Shown piece by piece: positions 1-10,032 of a DNA stretch of 64,000 bases. The position numbers and the translations under genes were made by a program. Origin of the DNA: Dickeya lacustris (lineage in GTDB: Bacteria > Pseudomonadota > Gammaproteobacteria > Enterobacterales > Enterobacteriaceae); contig NZ_CP114280.1 of the NCBI RefSeq assembly GCF_029635795.1, positions 3,472,001 through 3,536,000 on the forward strand. Direction: 5' to 3'. Position 1 is the stretch's first letter; every line of letters begins with the position of its first letter. The notes under the pieces are model-generated. The model was given only the letters and a program-made list of their open reading frames with translations, did not search any database and was not told the origin of the DNA.

Positions 1-2
1 TG

Positions 3-329
3 CAAAAGCATGGCGTTGGGCATGAGCATATTGTGTTGCGTGTCACCGGTTGTCCCAATGGTTGTGGCCGCGCGATGCTGGCGGAAATCGGCCTGGTTGG
101 TAAGGCTATCGGGCGTTACAACCTGCATTTGGGCGGTAATCGTGAGGGAACACGCATTCCCCGTATGTATCGGGAAAATATTACCGAAAAAGAGATTATC
201 GCCGAGATAGATAATCTGGTGGCGCGTTGGGCGGCAGAACGCCAGCAGGATGAAGGCTTCGGTGACTTCACCGTTCGTACCGGCATTATCAAACCGGTGC
301 TTGATCCGGCGATTGATTTTTATGACTAA
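3..329 (+). CDS. cysI: Sulfite reductase hemoprotein beta subunit, C-terminal part
   Basis: This is the C-terminal end of CysI, which reduces sulfite to sulfide with six electrons using siroheme and a 4Fe-4S cluster, paired with the CysJ flavoprotein. The reading frame is open from base 3 and ends at TAA 327-329, so the gene starts outside the window. The motif TGCPNGCGR holds two of the cluster-ligating cysteines and is diagnostic. The C-terminus ends in FYD. cysH follows after 28 bp, as in the usual cysJIH operon. The family assignment is secure; only about 108 residues are visible. Confidence 0.95.
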   Translation, partial: QKHGVGHEHIVLRVTGCPNGCGRAMLAEIGLVGKAIGRYNLHLGGNREGTRIPRMYRENITEKEIIAEIDNLVARWAAERQQDEGFGDFTVRTGIIKPVLDPAIDFYD

Positions 330-357
330 TTGATTTTATGGTTAACAGGAGAGCCTG

Positions 358-1092
358 ATGTCCATGCTGAATCTGGAGGCGCTACGCGCCTTATCTAAAC
401 CGGAGCAGGGCGCTGCGTTGGCAGAGGTCAATGCTCAATTGGAAGCGCTAAGTGCGCAAGCGCGAGTCGCCTGGGCGCTGGAGAATCTGCCGGGCGAGTT
501 TGTGTTGTCCTCCAGTTTTGGTATTCAGGCCGCCGTGTGTCTACATCTGGTCACGCGGCAGTATCCGGCTATTCCGGTGGTGCTGACGGATACCGGGTAT
601 CTGTTTGCGCAAACCTATCAATTCATCGACCAGTTAACCGAACAGCTGTCGCTTAATTTGCAGGTATACCGCAGCGCGCTGTCGCCTGCCTGGCAGGAAG
701 CGCGTTACGGCAAACTGTGGGAGCAGGGCCTGGAAGGGATTGAGCAGTACAATCAGCTCAATAAAGTCGAGCCGATGAACCGGGCGCTGGACGAGCTGGG
801 CGCAGGCACCTGGTTTGCCGGTCTGCGCCGTGAGCAGTCTGATAGTCGTGAGCATTTACCGGTCTTGTCGCTTCAGCGCGGCGTGTTTAAATTTCTGCCG
901 ATCATCGACTGGGATAACCGGACTGTATACCAGTATTTGAAAGCCAATGGCCTGAGCTATCACCCGCTATGGGAGCAGGGCTATTTGTCCGTTGGCGATA
1001 CGCACACCACCCGTAAATGGGAGCCGGGCATGAGCGAAGAAGAGACCCGCTTTTTTGGCCTGAAGCGCGAATGCGGCTTGCATGAAGAATAA
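358..1092 (+). CDS. cysH: Phosphoadenosine phosphosulfate (PAPS) reductase
   Basis: CysH reduces PAPS to sulfite and adenosine 3',5'-bisphosphate in the cytoplasm, using thioredoxin or glutaredoxin as donor. The 244-residue length matches the enterobacterial family. The substrate-binding loop near residues 50-56 (SSSFGIQ) and the C-terminal ECGLHEE motif with the single catalytic cysteine are both present. The ATG at 358 is preceded by AGGAGA at a normal distance; an in-frame ATG two codons later is less well placed. It lies directly downstream of cysI, and a strong hairpin terminator follows, so it is probably the last gene of a cysJIH transcript. Confidence 0.97.
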   Translation: MSMLNLEALRALSKPEQGAALAEVNAQLEALSAQARVAWALENLPGEFVLSSSFGIQAAVCLHLVTRQYPAIPVVLTDTGYLFAQTYQFIDQLTEQLSLNLQVYRSALSPAWQEARYGKLWEQGLEGIEQYNQLNKVEPMNRALDELGAGTWFAGLRREQSDSREHLPVLSLQRGVFKFLPIIDWDNRTVYQYLKANGLSYHPLWEQGYLSVGDTHTTRKWEPGMSEEETRFFGLKRECGLHEE

Positions 1093-1147
1093 GCCTTAGC
1101 GCTGGCACCGGCATTGCTGGCATCCCGGCGGTTCGCCTCGTATGATG

Positions 1148-1183
1148 GCGGCTTCCTGTTGTGTGACAGGCGGCCGCTTTTTT
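1148..1183 (+). terminator. Rho-independent terminator after cysH
   Basis: A hairpin of about 12 bp (arms 1148-1159 and 1166-1177, one mismatch, 6-nt loop) is followed directly by a run of six T. It ends the cysIH transcript. The rest of the 1093-1363 gap holds a short tandem repeat of ATCGCCTTAGAA (about 1184-1212) and an AT-rich stretch that probably carries the cysG promoter; no gene is seen there. Confidence 0.85.
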
Positions 1184-1363
1184 ATCGCCTTAGAAATTTT
1201 ATCGCCTTAGAAGAAAGGAACGCACGGCTATTAAACGTTTTTATTCTTTAACGAAGAGTTTGTTATTCCATTACGGAACTAATCATACCAATTCGGCATT
1301 TCATAACCCTTCTGTTCACGTTTTATAGTCGCTTATCAATTTATTCACTTAGTAAAGGCATCT

Positions 1364-2785
1364 GTGAACTATCTCCCTATATTTGCCGATCTCCGGCAGC
1401 GCACGGTGTTGGTGGTTGGCGGCGGTGAGGTGGCAAGCCGCAAGATAGCACTGTTGCAACGAGCCGGTGCCAGCGTGCGCGTGGCCGCGCATACGCTGAG
1501 TGAAGCGCTGGCCGCCCAGCATCAGGCGCAGGCGCTTGAGTGGGTGGCGCACGAATTTACCCCAGAACTGCTGGATGATGTTTTTCTGGTGATTGCCGCA
1601 ACGGATGACGCTGCGCTAAATGCGCGGGTTTTTACCGAGGCAAACCGCCGCCAGCGGCTGGTGAATGTGGTGGACGATCAGCCGCTGTGCTCTTTTATTT
1701 TTCCCTCGCTTATCGACCGCTCTCCGCTGGTTGTGGCGGTGTCATCCGGTGGTCAGGCTCCGGTATTAGCGCGTCTGTTGCGTGAAAAGCTCGAAGCCCT
1801 GCTACCGGCACGTTTGGGCACCATGGCTGAGATTGCCGGGCGTTGGCGTGGTCGCATTAAACAGCGGCTCGCATCGGTTACGGAACGTCGCCGCTTCTGG
1901 GAGCGCGCTTTTGGCGGGCGTTTTGCCAGTCTGGTTGCCGCAGGGCAACTGACGCAGGCTGAACAGGAGCTGGCCGCGCAATTGGCACAGCCTGATATCG
2001 CACAAGGGGAAGTGGCGCTGGTCGGTGCCGGGCCCGGTGATGCAGGCTTGCTGACGCTGCGCGGTTTACAGGTTATCCAGCAGGCTGATGTGGTGCTGTA
2101 TGACCATCTGGTCAGCGATGAGGTGCTGGAGCTGGTGCGCCGTGATGCCGAGCGAATCTGCGTTGGTAAACGCGCCAGCGCGCATCTCTTACCGCAAGAC
2201 GAAATCAACGCGTTGTTAGTGAAACTGGCGCAGGAAGGAAAAAAAGTGGTGCGTCTGAAAGGCGGCGACCCATTTATGTTTGGCAGGGGCGGTGAGGAGT
2301 TACAACAACTGGCGCAGGCCGGCATTTCTTTTCAGGTGGTGCCGGGCATTACCGCCGCCGCCGGTGCCACGGCGTATGCCGGTATCCCGCTGACTCACCG
2401 CGACTATGCCCAGAGCGTCACGTTTATTACCGGGCATTGCCGGGCGCAGGGCGATGAGCTGGATTGGTCAACGCTGGCGCGTGGCCGCCAGACGCTGGCG
2501 ATTTATATGGGGTCAGTCAAGGCGGCACACATCAGCCAGCAATTGATTGCACATGGGCGTGCGCCCGAGACTCCGGTTGCGGTGATAGGACGCGGCACGC
2601 GCCAGGATCAATCCGTGCTGACAGGGGCGCTAGCCGAGCTCGAACAATTGGCACAACAGGCGCCCTCGCCAGCCTTGCTGGTTATTGGCGAAGTCGTGAA
2701 TTTACACCAGCATCTTGCCTGGTTTGGCGAACAAGCGCGGATGACGCCGACTGACGGGCGTCCGGCCGTGGTAAATCTGGCTTAA
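1364..2785 (+). CDS. cysG: Siroheme synthase (methyltransferase / dehydrogenase / ferrochelatase)
   Basis: CysG makes siroheme, the cofactor of sulfite reductase, from uroporphyrinogen III. The N-terminal half is the precorrin-2 dehydrogenase/ferrochelatase module with the NAD-binding motif [11 protein letters not shown] (residues 17-27), the Asp pair at 104-105 and the Ser at 128 that correspond to known residues in Salmonella CysG. The C-terminal half is the SAM-dependent methyltransferase, beginning with [16 protein letters not shown] near residue 219. The start is GTG at 1364 behind AAAGG. At 473 residues it is slightly longer than the E. coli protein. It stands directly upstream of cysD (10 bp), linking cofactor synthesis to sulfate activation, unlike E. 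coli where cysG is elsewhere. Confidence 0.97.
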   Translation: MNYLPIFADLRQRTVLVVGGGEVASRKIALLQRAGASVRVAAHTLSEALAAQHQAQALEWVAHEFTPELLDDVFLVIAATDDAALNARVFTEANRRQRLVNVVDDQPLCSFIFPSLIDRSPLVVAVSSGGQAPVLARLLREKLEALLPARLGTMAEIAGRWRGRIKQRLASVTERRRFWERAFGGRFASLVAAGQLTQAEQELAAQLAQPDIAQGEVALVGAGPGDAGLLTLRGLQVIQQADVVLYDHLVSDEVLELVRRDAERICVGKRASAHLLPQDEINALLVKLAQEGKKVVRLKGGDPFMFGRGGEELQQLAQAGISFQVVPGITAAAGATAYAGIPLTHRDYAQSVTFITGHCRAQGDELDWSTLARGRQTLAIYMGSVKAAHISQQLIAHGRAPETPVAVIGRGTRQDQSVLTGALAELEQLAQQAPSPALLVIGEVVNLHQHLAWFGEQARMTPTDGRPAVVNLA

Positions 2786-2795
2786 GGTTAAAGGT

Positions 2796-3704
2796 ATGGA
2801 CGAGAAAAGACTCACGCATTTAAAACAGCTTGAAGCGGAAAGTATTCATATCATTCGTGAAGTGGCGGCGGAATTTAGCAACCCGGTGATGTTGTACTCG
2901 ATTGGTAAAGACTCTTCGGTGATGCTGCATTTGGCCCGCAAAGCGTTCTTTCCCGGTACGCTGCCATTTCCGTTATTGCATGTCGATACCGGCTGGAAAT
3001 TCCGTGAAATGTACGAATTTCGCGATCGCACCGCCAAGGCTTACGGTTGTGAACTGTTGGTACACCGCAACCCGGAAGGGGTGGCGATGGGGATGAACCC
3101 CTTTGTACATGGCAGCGCCAAGCACACCGACATCATGAAAACCGAAGGGCTAAAACAGGCGCTGGATAAATACGGTTTTGACGCCGCGTTTGGCGGTGCT
3201 CGCCGTGACGAGGAAAAATCCCGTGCGAAAGAGCGTATCTACTCTTTCCGCGATCGCGCTCACCGTTGGGACCCGAAAAATCAGCGGCCTGAGCTGTGGA
3301 ATAACTACAACGGTCAAATCAACAAAGGCGAGAGTATTCGCGTGTTCCCGCTGTCTAACTGGACTGAGCTGGATATCTGGCAATATATCTATCTGGAAAA
3401 TATCGATATTGTGCCGCTCTATCTGGCGGCTGAACGTCCGGTGTTAGAGCGTGATGGCATGTTGCTGATGGTGGATGACGACCGTATTGATTTGCAGCCC
3501 GGTGAAGTCATCACGCAGCGGATGGTGCGCTTTCGTACGCTCGGTTGCTGGCCGTTGACCGGTGCGGTTGACTCGCACGCCAGCACGTTGCCGGAAATCA
3601 TCGAAGAGATGTTGGTTTCGACCACCAGCGAGCGTCAGGGACGGGTGATTGACCGCGATCAGGCAGGCTCAATGGAGCTGAAAAAGCGTCAAGGGTATTT
3701 CTGA
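2796..3704 (+). CDS. cysD: Sulfate adenylyltransferase subunit 2
   Basis: CysD is the catalytic subunit of ATP sulfurylase, making adenosine 5'-phosphosulfate from ATP and sulfate, with CysN as the GTPase partner. The PP-loop motif [10 protein letters not shown] lies at residues 35-44, and the protein is 302 residues like E. coli CysD. The gene is 10 bp behind cysG and 11 bp ahead of cysN, so cysG-D-N-C read as one operon. Confidence 0.98.
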   Translation: MDEKRLTHLKQLEAESIHIIREVAAEFSNPVMLYSIGKDSSVMLHLARKAFFPGTLPFPLLHVDTGWKFREMYEFRDRTAKAYGCELLVHRNPEGVAMGMNPFVHGSAKHTDIMKTEGLKQALDKYGFDAAFGGARRDEEKSRAKERIYSFRDRAHRWDPKNQRPELWNNYNGQINKGESIRVFPLSNWTELDIWQYIYLENIDIVPLYLAAERPVLERDGMLLMVDDDRIDLQPGEVITQRMVRFRTLGCWPLTGAVDSHASTLPEIIEEMLVSTTSERQGRVIDRDQAGSMELKKRQGYF

Positions 3705-3715
3705 GGAATCGTCAA

Positions 3716-5146
3716 ATGAATCATAGCATTGCAAAACAGATTGCCGAGCAGGGCGGGGTTGAAGCGTATCTCCATGCACAGCAGAACAAAAGTCTGCTGC
3801 GTTTTCTCACCTGCGGCAGCGTTGACGACGGCAAGAGTACCCTGATTGGCCGATTGCTGCACGATACTCGCCAGATTTACGAAGATCAGCTCTCTACGCT
3901 GCACAATGACAGCAAGCGTCTCGGGACTCAGGGGGAAAAGCTCGATTTGGCGTTACTGGTTGATGGCTTGCAGGCCGAACGCGAGCAGGGCATTACCATT
4001 GATGTGGCCTACCGCTATTTTTCTACCGAGAAGCGCAAGTTTATTATTGCCGATACACCGGGGCATGAGCAGTACACGCGTAACATGGCGACCGGCGCAT
4101 CCACCTGCGAGTTGGCTATTTTGTTGATCGACGCCCGTAAAGGCGTACTTGACCAAACCCGTCGCCACAGTTTTATCACGACGCTGCTTGGCATTCGCCA
4201 TCTGGTGGTGGCCGTGAATAAAATGGACTTGGTGGAGTACCAGCAATCGGTCTTCGAGCAGTTTAAGCAGGATTATCTGGATTTTGCCCGCCAGTTACCG
4301 GTCGATCTGCATATTACGTTTGTGCCGATTTCTGCACTGGACGGCGATAATGTGGTGACAGCGGGCGGCAATATGCCTTGGTATCAGGGGCCTTCGTTGC
4401 TCGACGTCTTAGAGAACGTGAATGTTGCGTCACACACTATCCACCAGCCAATGCGCTTTCCTGTGCAGTACGTTAACCGCCCGAATCTCGATTTTCGCAG
4501 CTATGCGGGGACGCTTTCATCCGGCGTGGTACAGGTTGGCCAGCGGGTGAAAGTGCTGCCTTCCGGCGTGACCTCAACCATTAGCCGTATTGTCACGTTC
4601 GATGGCGACCTGCCGCAGGCTCAGGCGGGTGAAGCGGTGACGCTGGTACTGTCGAGCGAAATCGATATCAGCCGGGGCGATTTGCTGGTTGATGGCGATG
4701 AAAATCTGGCAGCGGTGCGCAGCGCGAAGGTCGATGTGGTCTGGATGGCGGAACAGCCGTTGCTGGCCGGACAGCGCTACGATATTAAGGTCGCCGGTAA
4801 GAAAACCCGCGCCCTTGTCGAGCGCATCGACTATCAGGTCGATGTCAATACGCTCGCGCAGCATGAGGCGCAAAGCCTGCCGCTGAATGGTATTGGCCTG
4901 GTGGAACTGACATTTGATGAACCGCTGGTGCTGGATGCGTATGCGCAGAATCATGTCACCGGCGGCATGATCTTTATCGATCGCCTGAGTAACGTGACGG
5001 TGGGTGCCGGGTTAGTGAAAGAGGCGCTTGGTGTATCGGATTCGTTGCAGGCTGGGCCCTATAGTGCATTTGAGCTGGAATTGAACGCGTTGATCCGCCG
5101 CCACTTTCCACACTGGGGTGCGCGAGACTTGCTGGGGGACAAATAA
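3716..5146 (+). CDS. cysN: Sulfate adenylyltransferase subunit 1 (GTPase)
   Basis: CysN is an EF-Tu-like GTPase whose GTP hydrolysis drives APS synthesis by CysD. The G1 motif GSVDDGKS is at residues 34-41, followed by [17 protein letters not shown] (G3) and NKMD (G4), then beta-barrel domains. The length of 476 residues is normal. The stop at 5144-5146 is followed one base later by the likely GTG start of cysC, suggesting translational coupling. Confidence 0.98.
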   Translation: MNHSIAKQIAEQGGVEAYLHAQQNKSLLRFLTCGSVDDGKSTLIGRLLHDTRQIYEDQLSTLHNDSKRLGTQGEKLDLALLVDGLQAEREQGITIDVAYRYFSTEKRKFIIADTPGHEQYTRNMATGASTCELAILLIDARKGVLDQTRRHSFITTLLGIRHLVVAVNKMDLVEYQQSVFEQFKQDYLDFARQLPVDLHITFVPISALDGDNVVTAGGNMPWYQGPSLLDVLENVNVASHTIHQPMRFPVQYVNRPNLDFRSYAGTLSSGVVQVGQRVKVLPSGVTSTISRIVTFDGDLPQAQAGEAVTLVLSSEIDISRGDLLVDGDENLAAVRSAKVDVVWMAEQPLLAGQRYDIKVAGKKTRALVERIDYQVDVNTLAQHEAQSLPLNGIGLVELTFDEPLVLDAYAQNHVTGGMIFIDRLSNVTVGAGLVKEALGVSDSLQAGPYSAFELELNALIRRHFPHWGARDLLGDK

Positions 5147-5147
5147 C

Positions 5148-5771
5148 GTGACGTCGCATCAGAATCATGTTCGCGATGAGCGCGATGAGAATGTGATATG
5201 GCACGATCATGCCATCACACGAGAGGATCGCGAGCGGCAGCATGGGCATCGTGGCGCGGTTATCTGGTTTACCGGATTATCCGGCTCCGGCAAATCAACG
5301 CTTGCCGGTGCGCTCGAACAGGCGTTGTCTGCGCGCGGCATTAGCACCTATTTGCTCGATGGCGATAATGTCCGCCATGGGCTGTGCCGCGACCTGGGGT
5401 TTAGCGACGATGACCGGCGTGAGAACATTCGCCGCGTCGGGGAAGTCGCGCGTCTGATGGTGGATGCCGGGCTGGTGGTGTTAACGGCTTTTATTTCTCC
5501 CCATCGCGCAGAGCGCCAGATGGTTAGAGAGCGGCTTGATAATGGGCAATTTATTGAGGTGTTTGTCGATACGCCATTGGCGGTGTGCGAAGCCCGCGAC
5601 CCGAAAGGGTTGTATAAAAAAGCCCGCGCAGGACAACTACCGAATTTCACCGGTATTGATGCCGTTTATGAAGCGCCAGAGCAGCCAGAACTGCACCTTG
5701 ACGGCCAACAATTGGTAACAAATTTAGTCACTGAATTATTAGATATGCTGCATGGTCGCGCTATCATCTAA
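5148..5771 (+). CDS. cysC: Adenylylsulfate kinase
   Basis: CysC phosphorylates APS to PAPS, the CysH substrate. From the GTG at 5148 the protein is 207 residues, close to E. coli. It has the P-loop GLSGSGKS (43-50), the DGDNVR motif (71-76) and [10 protein letters not shown], which contains the serine phosphorylated in E. coli. An ATG at 5118 is in frame but would overlap cysN by 29 bp and add residues without counterpart in the family. The GTG one base after the cysN stop, with GGGGGA about 8 bp upstream, is preferred. Confidence 0.95.
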   Translation: MTSHQNHVRDERDENVIWHDHAITREDRERQHGHRGAVIWFTGLSGSGKSTLAGALEQALSARGISTYLLDGDNVRHGLCRDLGFSDDDRRENIRRVGEVARLMVDAGLVVLTAFISPHRAERQMVRERLDNGQFIEVFVDTPLAVCEARDPKGLYKKARAGQLPNFTGIDAVYEAPEQPELHLDGQQLVTNLVTELLDMLHGRAII

Positions 5772-5791
5772 CCCTTAGCCAGTCCCTGACA

Positions 5792-6151
5792 ATGGGTAAT
5801 GCAGAAACCATGATGCAACGCGCAACGTCCTTGCCTGACAGTGAATCATCATGTTCTGATGACGAGGAACCTGCCTCCTCGTCATCGGGCACATTTTCTG
5901 GTGCTGTGGTGGGTTTTTGCTGTTACTGGCTCGCCTTTGCCCTGCCTTTCGCCTGTTGGGGCTTTAACTCCACCGTCTTTCTGATGTTATACACATGGCC
6001 TTTCTTTCTGGCCCTGATGCCGCTGTCGTTATTAATCGGTATGCTGCTACGCGTTTTTTGCCAGCGCAGTACCGCATTGATGGTATTGTGCTGCGCTGTT
6101 AGCGTGTCAGGCGTGTTCTGGCTGATGCTGTTATTGATTACCACGTGGTAA
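5792..6151 (+). CDS. ygbE: DUF3561 family inner-membrane protein YgbE
   Basis: A 119-residue protein with a polar N-terminus of about 38 residues and three hydrophobic segments (roughly 40-58, 66-88, 98-117). Its position between cysC and ftsB and features such as the GAVVGF and YTWPFFLALMP segments match YgbE of E. coli, which is of unknown function. The start is uncertain because the ATG at 5792 has no strong ribosome site; ATGs at 5810 and 5813 are also possible. Confidence 0.88.
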   Translation: MGNAETMMQRATSLPDSESSCSDDEEPASSSSGTFSGAVVGFCCYWLAFALPFACWGFNSTVFLMLYTWPFFLALMPLSLLIGMLLRVFCQRSTALMVLCCAVSVSGVFWLMLLLITTW

Positions 6152-6322
6152 TCCGTTCGCGAGAATCTTCAACGGCGTTTTGACAGCTTAGATAGCAGTG
6201 AAGTGAAGGCCGTCTCCCATTGCCGACGTATTGTTTTTCATCACCAGTGATACTGGCTGTCTGGCGAAGGTGGAGTCCTGACAAAAGTTATGGGATGATT
6301 AGGCGGCTTTTCAGGGGGCTGG

Positions 6323-6676
6323 ATGGGAAAACTTTCACTGTTATTGTTAATTCTGCTCGGTTGGCTGCAATATTCGCTCTGGCTGGGTAAAAACGGTATT
6401 CATGATTATGTGCGGGTGAAGGATGACGTGGCGGTGCAACAGGCCAATAACGTCAAACTGAAATCCCGTAACGAACAGCTGTTTGCTGAAATTGACGATC
6501 TGAATGGTGGTCAGGAAGCGATTGAGGAACGGGCGCGTAATGAGCTCGGCATGACCAGGCCCGGCGAAAGTTTTTATCGCCTGGTGGTGGATCAGTCACA
6601 AAATCGCAACGCTGCGTCATCATCAGCTAAATCCGTCTCTTCTGCCCCGTCATCAACCTCATCACTGTCTCGCTAG
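6323..6676 (+). CDS. ftsB: Cell division protein FtsB
   Basis: FtsB is a single-pass inner-membrane protein that joins FtsL and FtsQ at the divisome. A short cytoplasmic start is followed by a transmembrane helix (about residues 3-21) and a periplasmic coiled coil (about 28-75) with the family segment RARNELGM. A Ser/Ala-rich tail of about 20 residues makes it 117 residues, somewhat longer than in E. coli. AGGGGG lies before the ATG at 6323. ispD begins two bases after its stop. Confidence 0.95.
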   Translation: MGKLSLLLLILLGWLQYSLWLGKNGIHDYVRVKDDVAVQQANNVKLKSRNEQLFAEIDDLNGGQEAIEERARNELGMTRPGESFYRLVVDQSQNRNAASSSAKSVSSAPSSTSSLSR

Positions 6677-6678
6677 GT

Positions 6679-7545
6679 ATGTCTAATCAATACGCTTCTC
6701 TCAGTGAAGTGGTCGCTATTTTGCCCGCCGCCGGTAACGGCAGTCGTATGCACAGCGATCGCCCTAAGCAGTACCTTTCTATTGGCAATAAAACCATTCT
6801 GGAACATACCGTCGCCGCGCTGTTGCGCCACCCGCGTATTCAGCGGCTTGTTATCGCCATCAGCGCCGATGATCGCTATTTTGCCACGCTGCCTCTGGCA
6901 AATGACCCGCGTATTGATGTGGTGATAGGCGGCGCGCAGCGTGCGGATTCGGTACTGGCGGGCTTGCGTCATATCCAGCGTGCGTGCTGGGTACTGGTGC
7001 ATGATGCCGCTCGCCCTTGCCTGCACCCGGATGATTTATCGCGCTTGCTGGCGTTAACCGGTGAGAGTGAAGTCGGCGGCATTTTGGCCGCACCCGTGCG
7101 TGATACCATGAAGCGCGGCTACAACGGACGTATTGACCATACGGTAGAGCGCGAGGCGCTGTGGCATGCTTTAACGCCGCAACTGTTTCCCCTGATGTTG
7201 TTACGTGAAAGTCTCGAACGTGCGCTGAGAGAAGGGGCGAACATCACAGATGAAGCTTCAGCGCTGGAATATGCCGGTTATCAGCCACAGCTTGTGCCTG
7301 GGCGCGCGGATAACATTAAAGTCACTCGCCCGGAAGATTTGGCGTTGGCTGAATTTTATCTGACACAATTGCCTGAATATGTCATCAATATAACAATGAA
7401 GGAGCGCTATCGATGCGTATCGGCCACGGTTTTGATGTACACAAATTTGGCGGAGAAGGCCCGCTGGTCATCGGTGGGGTACGAATCCCCTATGAGCGTG
7501 GGTTGCTGGCCCATTCCGATGGCGATGTGGTGCTGCACGCAGTGA
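6679..7545 (+). CDS. ispD: 2-C-methyl-D-erythritol 4-phosphate cytidylyltransferase, with unusual C-terminal extension
   Basis: IspD couples CTP to MEP in the non-mevalonate isoprenoid pathway. The N-terminal CTP-binding loop [17 protein letters not shown] and the later VHDAARP motif are intact. Family similarity runs up to ALAEFYLTQ (about residue 234), where E. coli IspD ends within a few residues. Here no stop follows, and the frame continues about 50 residues with no recognisable similarity, ending at 7545 inside ispF in another frame (133-bp overlap). A lost stop or a small indel near 7370 is likely; the enzymatic core seems intact. Confidence 0.9.
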   Translation: MSNQYASLSEVVAILPAAGNGSRMHSDRPKQYLSIGNKTILEHTVAALLRHPRIQRLVIAISADDRYFATLPLANDPRIDVVIGGAQRADSVLAGLRHIQRACWVLVHDAARPCLHPDDLSRLLALTGESEVGGILAAPVRDTMKRGYNGRIDHTVEREALWHALTPQLFPLMLLRESLERALREGANITDEASALEYAGYQPQLVPGRADNIKVTRPEDLALAEFYLTQLPEYVINITMKERYRCVSATVLMYTNLAEKARWSSVGYESPMSVGCWPIPMAMWCCTQ

Positions 7546-7910
7546 CGGACGCTCTGTTGGGGGCGGCGGCATTGGGTGATATTGGGAAGCTGTTTCCCGA
7601 TACAGACCCGGCATATCGCGGCATTGATAGCCGTGAGTTACTGCGCGAAGCCTGGCGCCGCATCCGCGCCAAAGGGTATCAGCTTGGTAATCTGGATGTC
7701 ACCATCATCGCTCAGGCTCCGAAAATGGCGCCACATATCCCGCAGATGCGCGTCAATATTGCTGAAGATCTGCAATCCCATATGGATGATGTGAATGTGA
7801 AAGCGACCACCACCGAGCAACTTGGGTTCACGGGGCGAGGAGAAGGCATTGCCTGTGAGACGGTGGTGTTGCTGGTAAAAAGTGATATGACGGAAGTGGT
7901 GGCATGGTGA
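7413..7910 (+). CDS. ispF: 2-C-methyl-D-erythritol 2,4-cyclodiphosphate synthase
   Basis: IspF cyclises CDP-ME 2-phosphate to MEcPP, two steps after IspD. The zinc motif in GHGFDVH (Asp8, His10) and the later HSDGDV segment with the third ligand are present, as is the C-terminal [15 protein letters not shown] segment. The protein is 165 residues, about normal. The start ATG at 7413 follows AAGGAGCG. Its last bases overlap the truD start by 7 bp. Confidence 0.97.
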   Translation: MRIGHGFDVHKFGGEGPLVIGGVRIPYERGLLAHSDGDVVLHAVTDALLGAAALGDIGKLFPDTDPAYRGIDSRELLREAWRRIRAKGYQLGNLDVTIIAQAPKMAPHIPQMRVNIAEDLQSHMDDVNVKATTTEQLGFTGRGEGIACETVVLLVKSDMTEVVAW

Positions 7911-8956
7911 TAGCAGTAGATTCGCTGTTTTGGTTGTATGGTAAGCCGCAGTCAACCGGGGTATTACGCGCGTCTGACGATGATTTTGTCGTTATCGAAG
8001 ATCTGGGCTTCGCGCCAGACGGCGATGGCGAGCATGTGTTAGTCCGTTTGCGCAAACGCGGTTGTAATACGCTGTTTGTCGCAGAAGCCTTGGCTAAATT
8101 TGCGGGTATCCCTGTGCGGGCGGTGAGTTATGCGGGCCTGAAAGATCGTCATGCGGTTAGCGAACAGTGGTTTTGTCTGCATCTGCCGGGCAAAACCGAT
8201 CCGGTATGGTCTGAGTTTGCGCTGGAAGGATGTGAGATTCTTGAAGCCCGACGCCATCGTCGTAAGCTGCGGATTGGCGCGCTGCGGGGTAATTCCTTTC
8301 GCGTGGTGCTACGCGACATCAGTGACCGGGCCGATGTCTGTGAACGTCTGGAAAAGATAACCCACGGTGGCGTTCCTAACTATTTTGGCAGCCAGCGTTT
8401 TGGGCGAGCGGGTAACAATCTCGAACAGGCCAGGCGCTGGGCCAATAATGAAATCCGCGTGAAAGAGCGCAGCAAGCGCAGCTTTTATTTATCTGCGGCG
8501 CGTAGCGAATTGTTTAATCGTGTTACCAGTACGCGTCTTGAAAACTATGGTACGACTCAGGTATTAATCGGAGATGCGTTGCAACTGGCTGGGCGAGGGA
8601 GCTGGTTTGTCGCCACTTCTGAAGAGTTAGCCGAGCTACAAGCGCGAGTCAGTGCGAGGGAGTTGCTGATTACCGGGCCCTTGCCTGGCCAGAATGATGC
8701 CGGGGCGCAGGCGGATGCGCTGGCTTTTGAGCAGCACTGTCTGGGCGATCAGGCGCTGTTATTGTCGTTACTGGCGCGTGAGCGGGTAGAAAGCGCGCGT
8801 CGCGCTATGATGCTGTATCCGCGTGATATGCGCAGTGCATGGCTGGATGAGGCAACGCTTGAGCTGAATTTTTGGTTGCCGTCTGGCAGCTTCGCCACCA
8901 GCGTGGTACGTGAATTGCTCGTCGCCAGCGAGCCAGATGCGATGACGGCGGAGTAA
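7904..8956 (+). CDS. truD: tRNA pseudouridine(13) synthase
   Basis: TruD converts uridine 13 of some tRNAs to pseudouridine. The catalytic aspartate motif GLKDRHAV is at about residues 78-85, with [11 protein letters not shown] and [10 protein letters not shown] also typical of the family. At 350 residues it matches E. coli in length. The ATG at 7904 overlaps the ispF stop. In E. coli surE follows directly; here it does not (see the 8957-9110 entry). Confidence 0.97.
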   Translation: MVIAVDSLFWLYGKPQSTGVLRASDDDFVVIEDLGFAPDGDGEHVLVRLRKRGCNTLFVAEALAKFAGIPVRAVSYAGLKDRHAVSEQWFCLHLPGKTDPVWSEFALEGCEILEARRHRRKLRIGALRGNSFRVVLRDISDRADVCERLEKITHGGVPNYFGSQRFGRAGNNLEQARRWANNEIRVKERSKRSFYLSAARSELFNRVTSTRLENYGTTQVLIGDALQLAGRGSWFVATSEELAELQARVSARELLITGPLPGQNDAGAQADALAFEQHCLGDQALLLSLLARERVESARRAMMLYPRDMRSAWLDEATLELNFWLPSGSFATSVVRELLVASEPDAMTAE

Positions 8957-9110
8957 ACTGGCACCTGAATCAGGAATATTTCTGCTACTGTTGCAAAAAC
9001 ACGGTAATAAGATTGATAGCCTTTGGGCGGTTAACGGCGTTTTCTTTATTTTCAGAGAGCGGAGTGAATGGATGGGGTTGATGAAGGCCGGAGTTGGCAG
9101 GCGATGGTGA
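8957..9110 (+). pseudogene. surE: Probable scar of surE (nucleotidase) between truD and pcm
   Basis: E. coli-type order is truD-surE-pcm, with the surE stop overlapping the pcm start as ATGGTGA. Here surE is absent, but the same overlap is preserved: a frame ends [14 protein letters not shown] at TGA 9108-9110 across the pcm ATG (9104). This resembles the E. coli SurE C-terminus (DWLNSVGVGTQW). The frame is open back to the end of truD, but only these residues look like SurE and there is no plausible start. I infer a large internal deletion of surE; the similarity is short, so certainty is limited. Confidence 0.5.
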
Positions 9111-9730
9111 GCAAACGTGTGCAGACATTGTTGGCATTGCTTCGCCAATTAGGCATTCAGGATGAACGCCTGCTACAGGCGATGGCTGCTGTCCCCCGCG
9201 AGCGTTTTGTTGACGAGGCTTTCGAGCACAAAGCCTACGACAACGTGGCGTTACCGATAGGCTCCAGCCAAACCATCTCTCAGCCTTATACCGTGGCCCG
9301 GATGACGGAATTACTGCGCCTGACCCCACAATCACGCGTGTTGGAAATAGGCACAGGCTCCGGTTATCAAACGGCGATTCTGGCGCATCTGGTACAGCAT
9401 GTTTTTTCGGTGGAGCGCATTAAGGGGTTACAGTGGCAGGCGAAACGTCGTCTCAAGCAACTCGATTTGCACAATGTCTCTACCCGTCATGGCGATGGCT
9501 GGCAAGGGTGGGCTTCAAAAGGGCCGTTTGACGCGATTATCGTAACGGCTGCGCCACCGGAAATTCCGCCTGCGTTGATGGCTCAACTCGATGAAGGCGG
9601 CATCATGGTGCTGCCTGTGGGAGAGCAACAACAACTTTTACAACTGGTATTACGCCGTCATGGCGAGTTTGTCATTCAAACGGTAGAAACAGTTCGGTTT
9701 GTTCCGCTGGTCAAAGGCGAATTAGCCTGA
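9104..9730 (+). CDS. pcm: Protein-L-isoaspartate O-methyltransferase
   Basis: Pcm methylates L-isoaspartyl residues in damaged proteins so they can revert. The SAM motif [15 protein letters not shown] and the substrate loop SSQTISQPY are clear. The start chosen, ATG 9104, gives [10 protein letters not shown] and 208 residues, exactly the E. coli length; an ATG 12 codons upstream reads through the surE scar. Between its stop and nlpD (9731-10032) I see only AT-rich sequence suitable for a promoter and no gene. Confidence 0.96.
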   Translation: MVSKRVQTLLALLRQLGIQDERLLQAMAAVPRERFVDEAFEHKAYDNVALPIGSSQTISQPYTVARMTELLRLTPQSRVLEIGTGSGYQTAILAHLVQHVFSVERIKGLQWQAKRRLKQLDLHNVSTRHGDGWQGWASKGPFDAIIVTAAPPEIPPALMAQLDEGGIMVLPVGEQQQLLQLVLRRHGEFVIQTVETVRFVPLVKGELA

Positions 9731-10032
9731 TACCGTCTCGTCGCCGATTCATTCGGATTTATCGGTAAACGTCTGCCTTTAAAATTTCAATACAACTGTC
9801 TTATGGTGGTAACGGATTGATATTGATAGGCTGTATTCGTCATTATCCGTGTCGTATACGCATTTGCGAGGCGCTATAAGTTGTCGCTAATGAATCACTA
9901 TCATTAAAGATAATAAATAGCCGCGTCATTTCCTCGCTTCGTATCGTGGTCTGCAATGAACCTGCTTTTTCTGAGACAGGTCTGAGGCCGGGTAGTTTTT
10001 CGTCATTTTGAGTAATAGGGGGAGTTTGGCGC

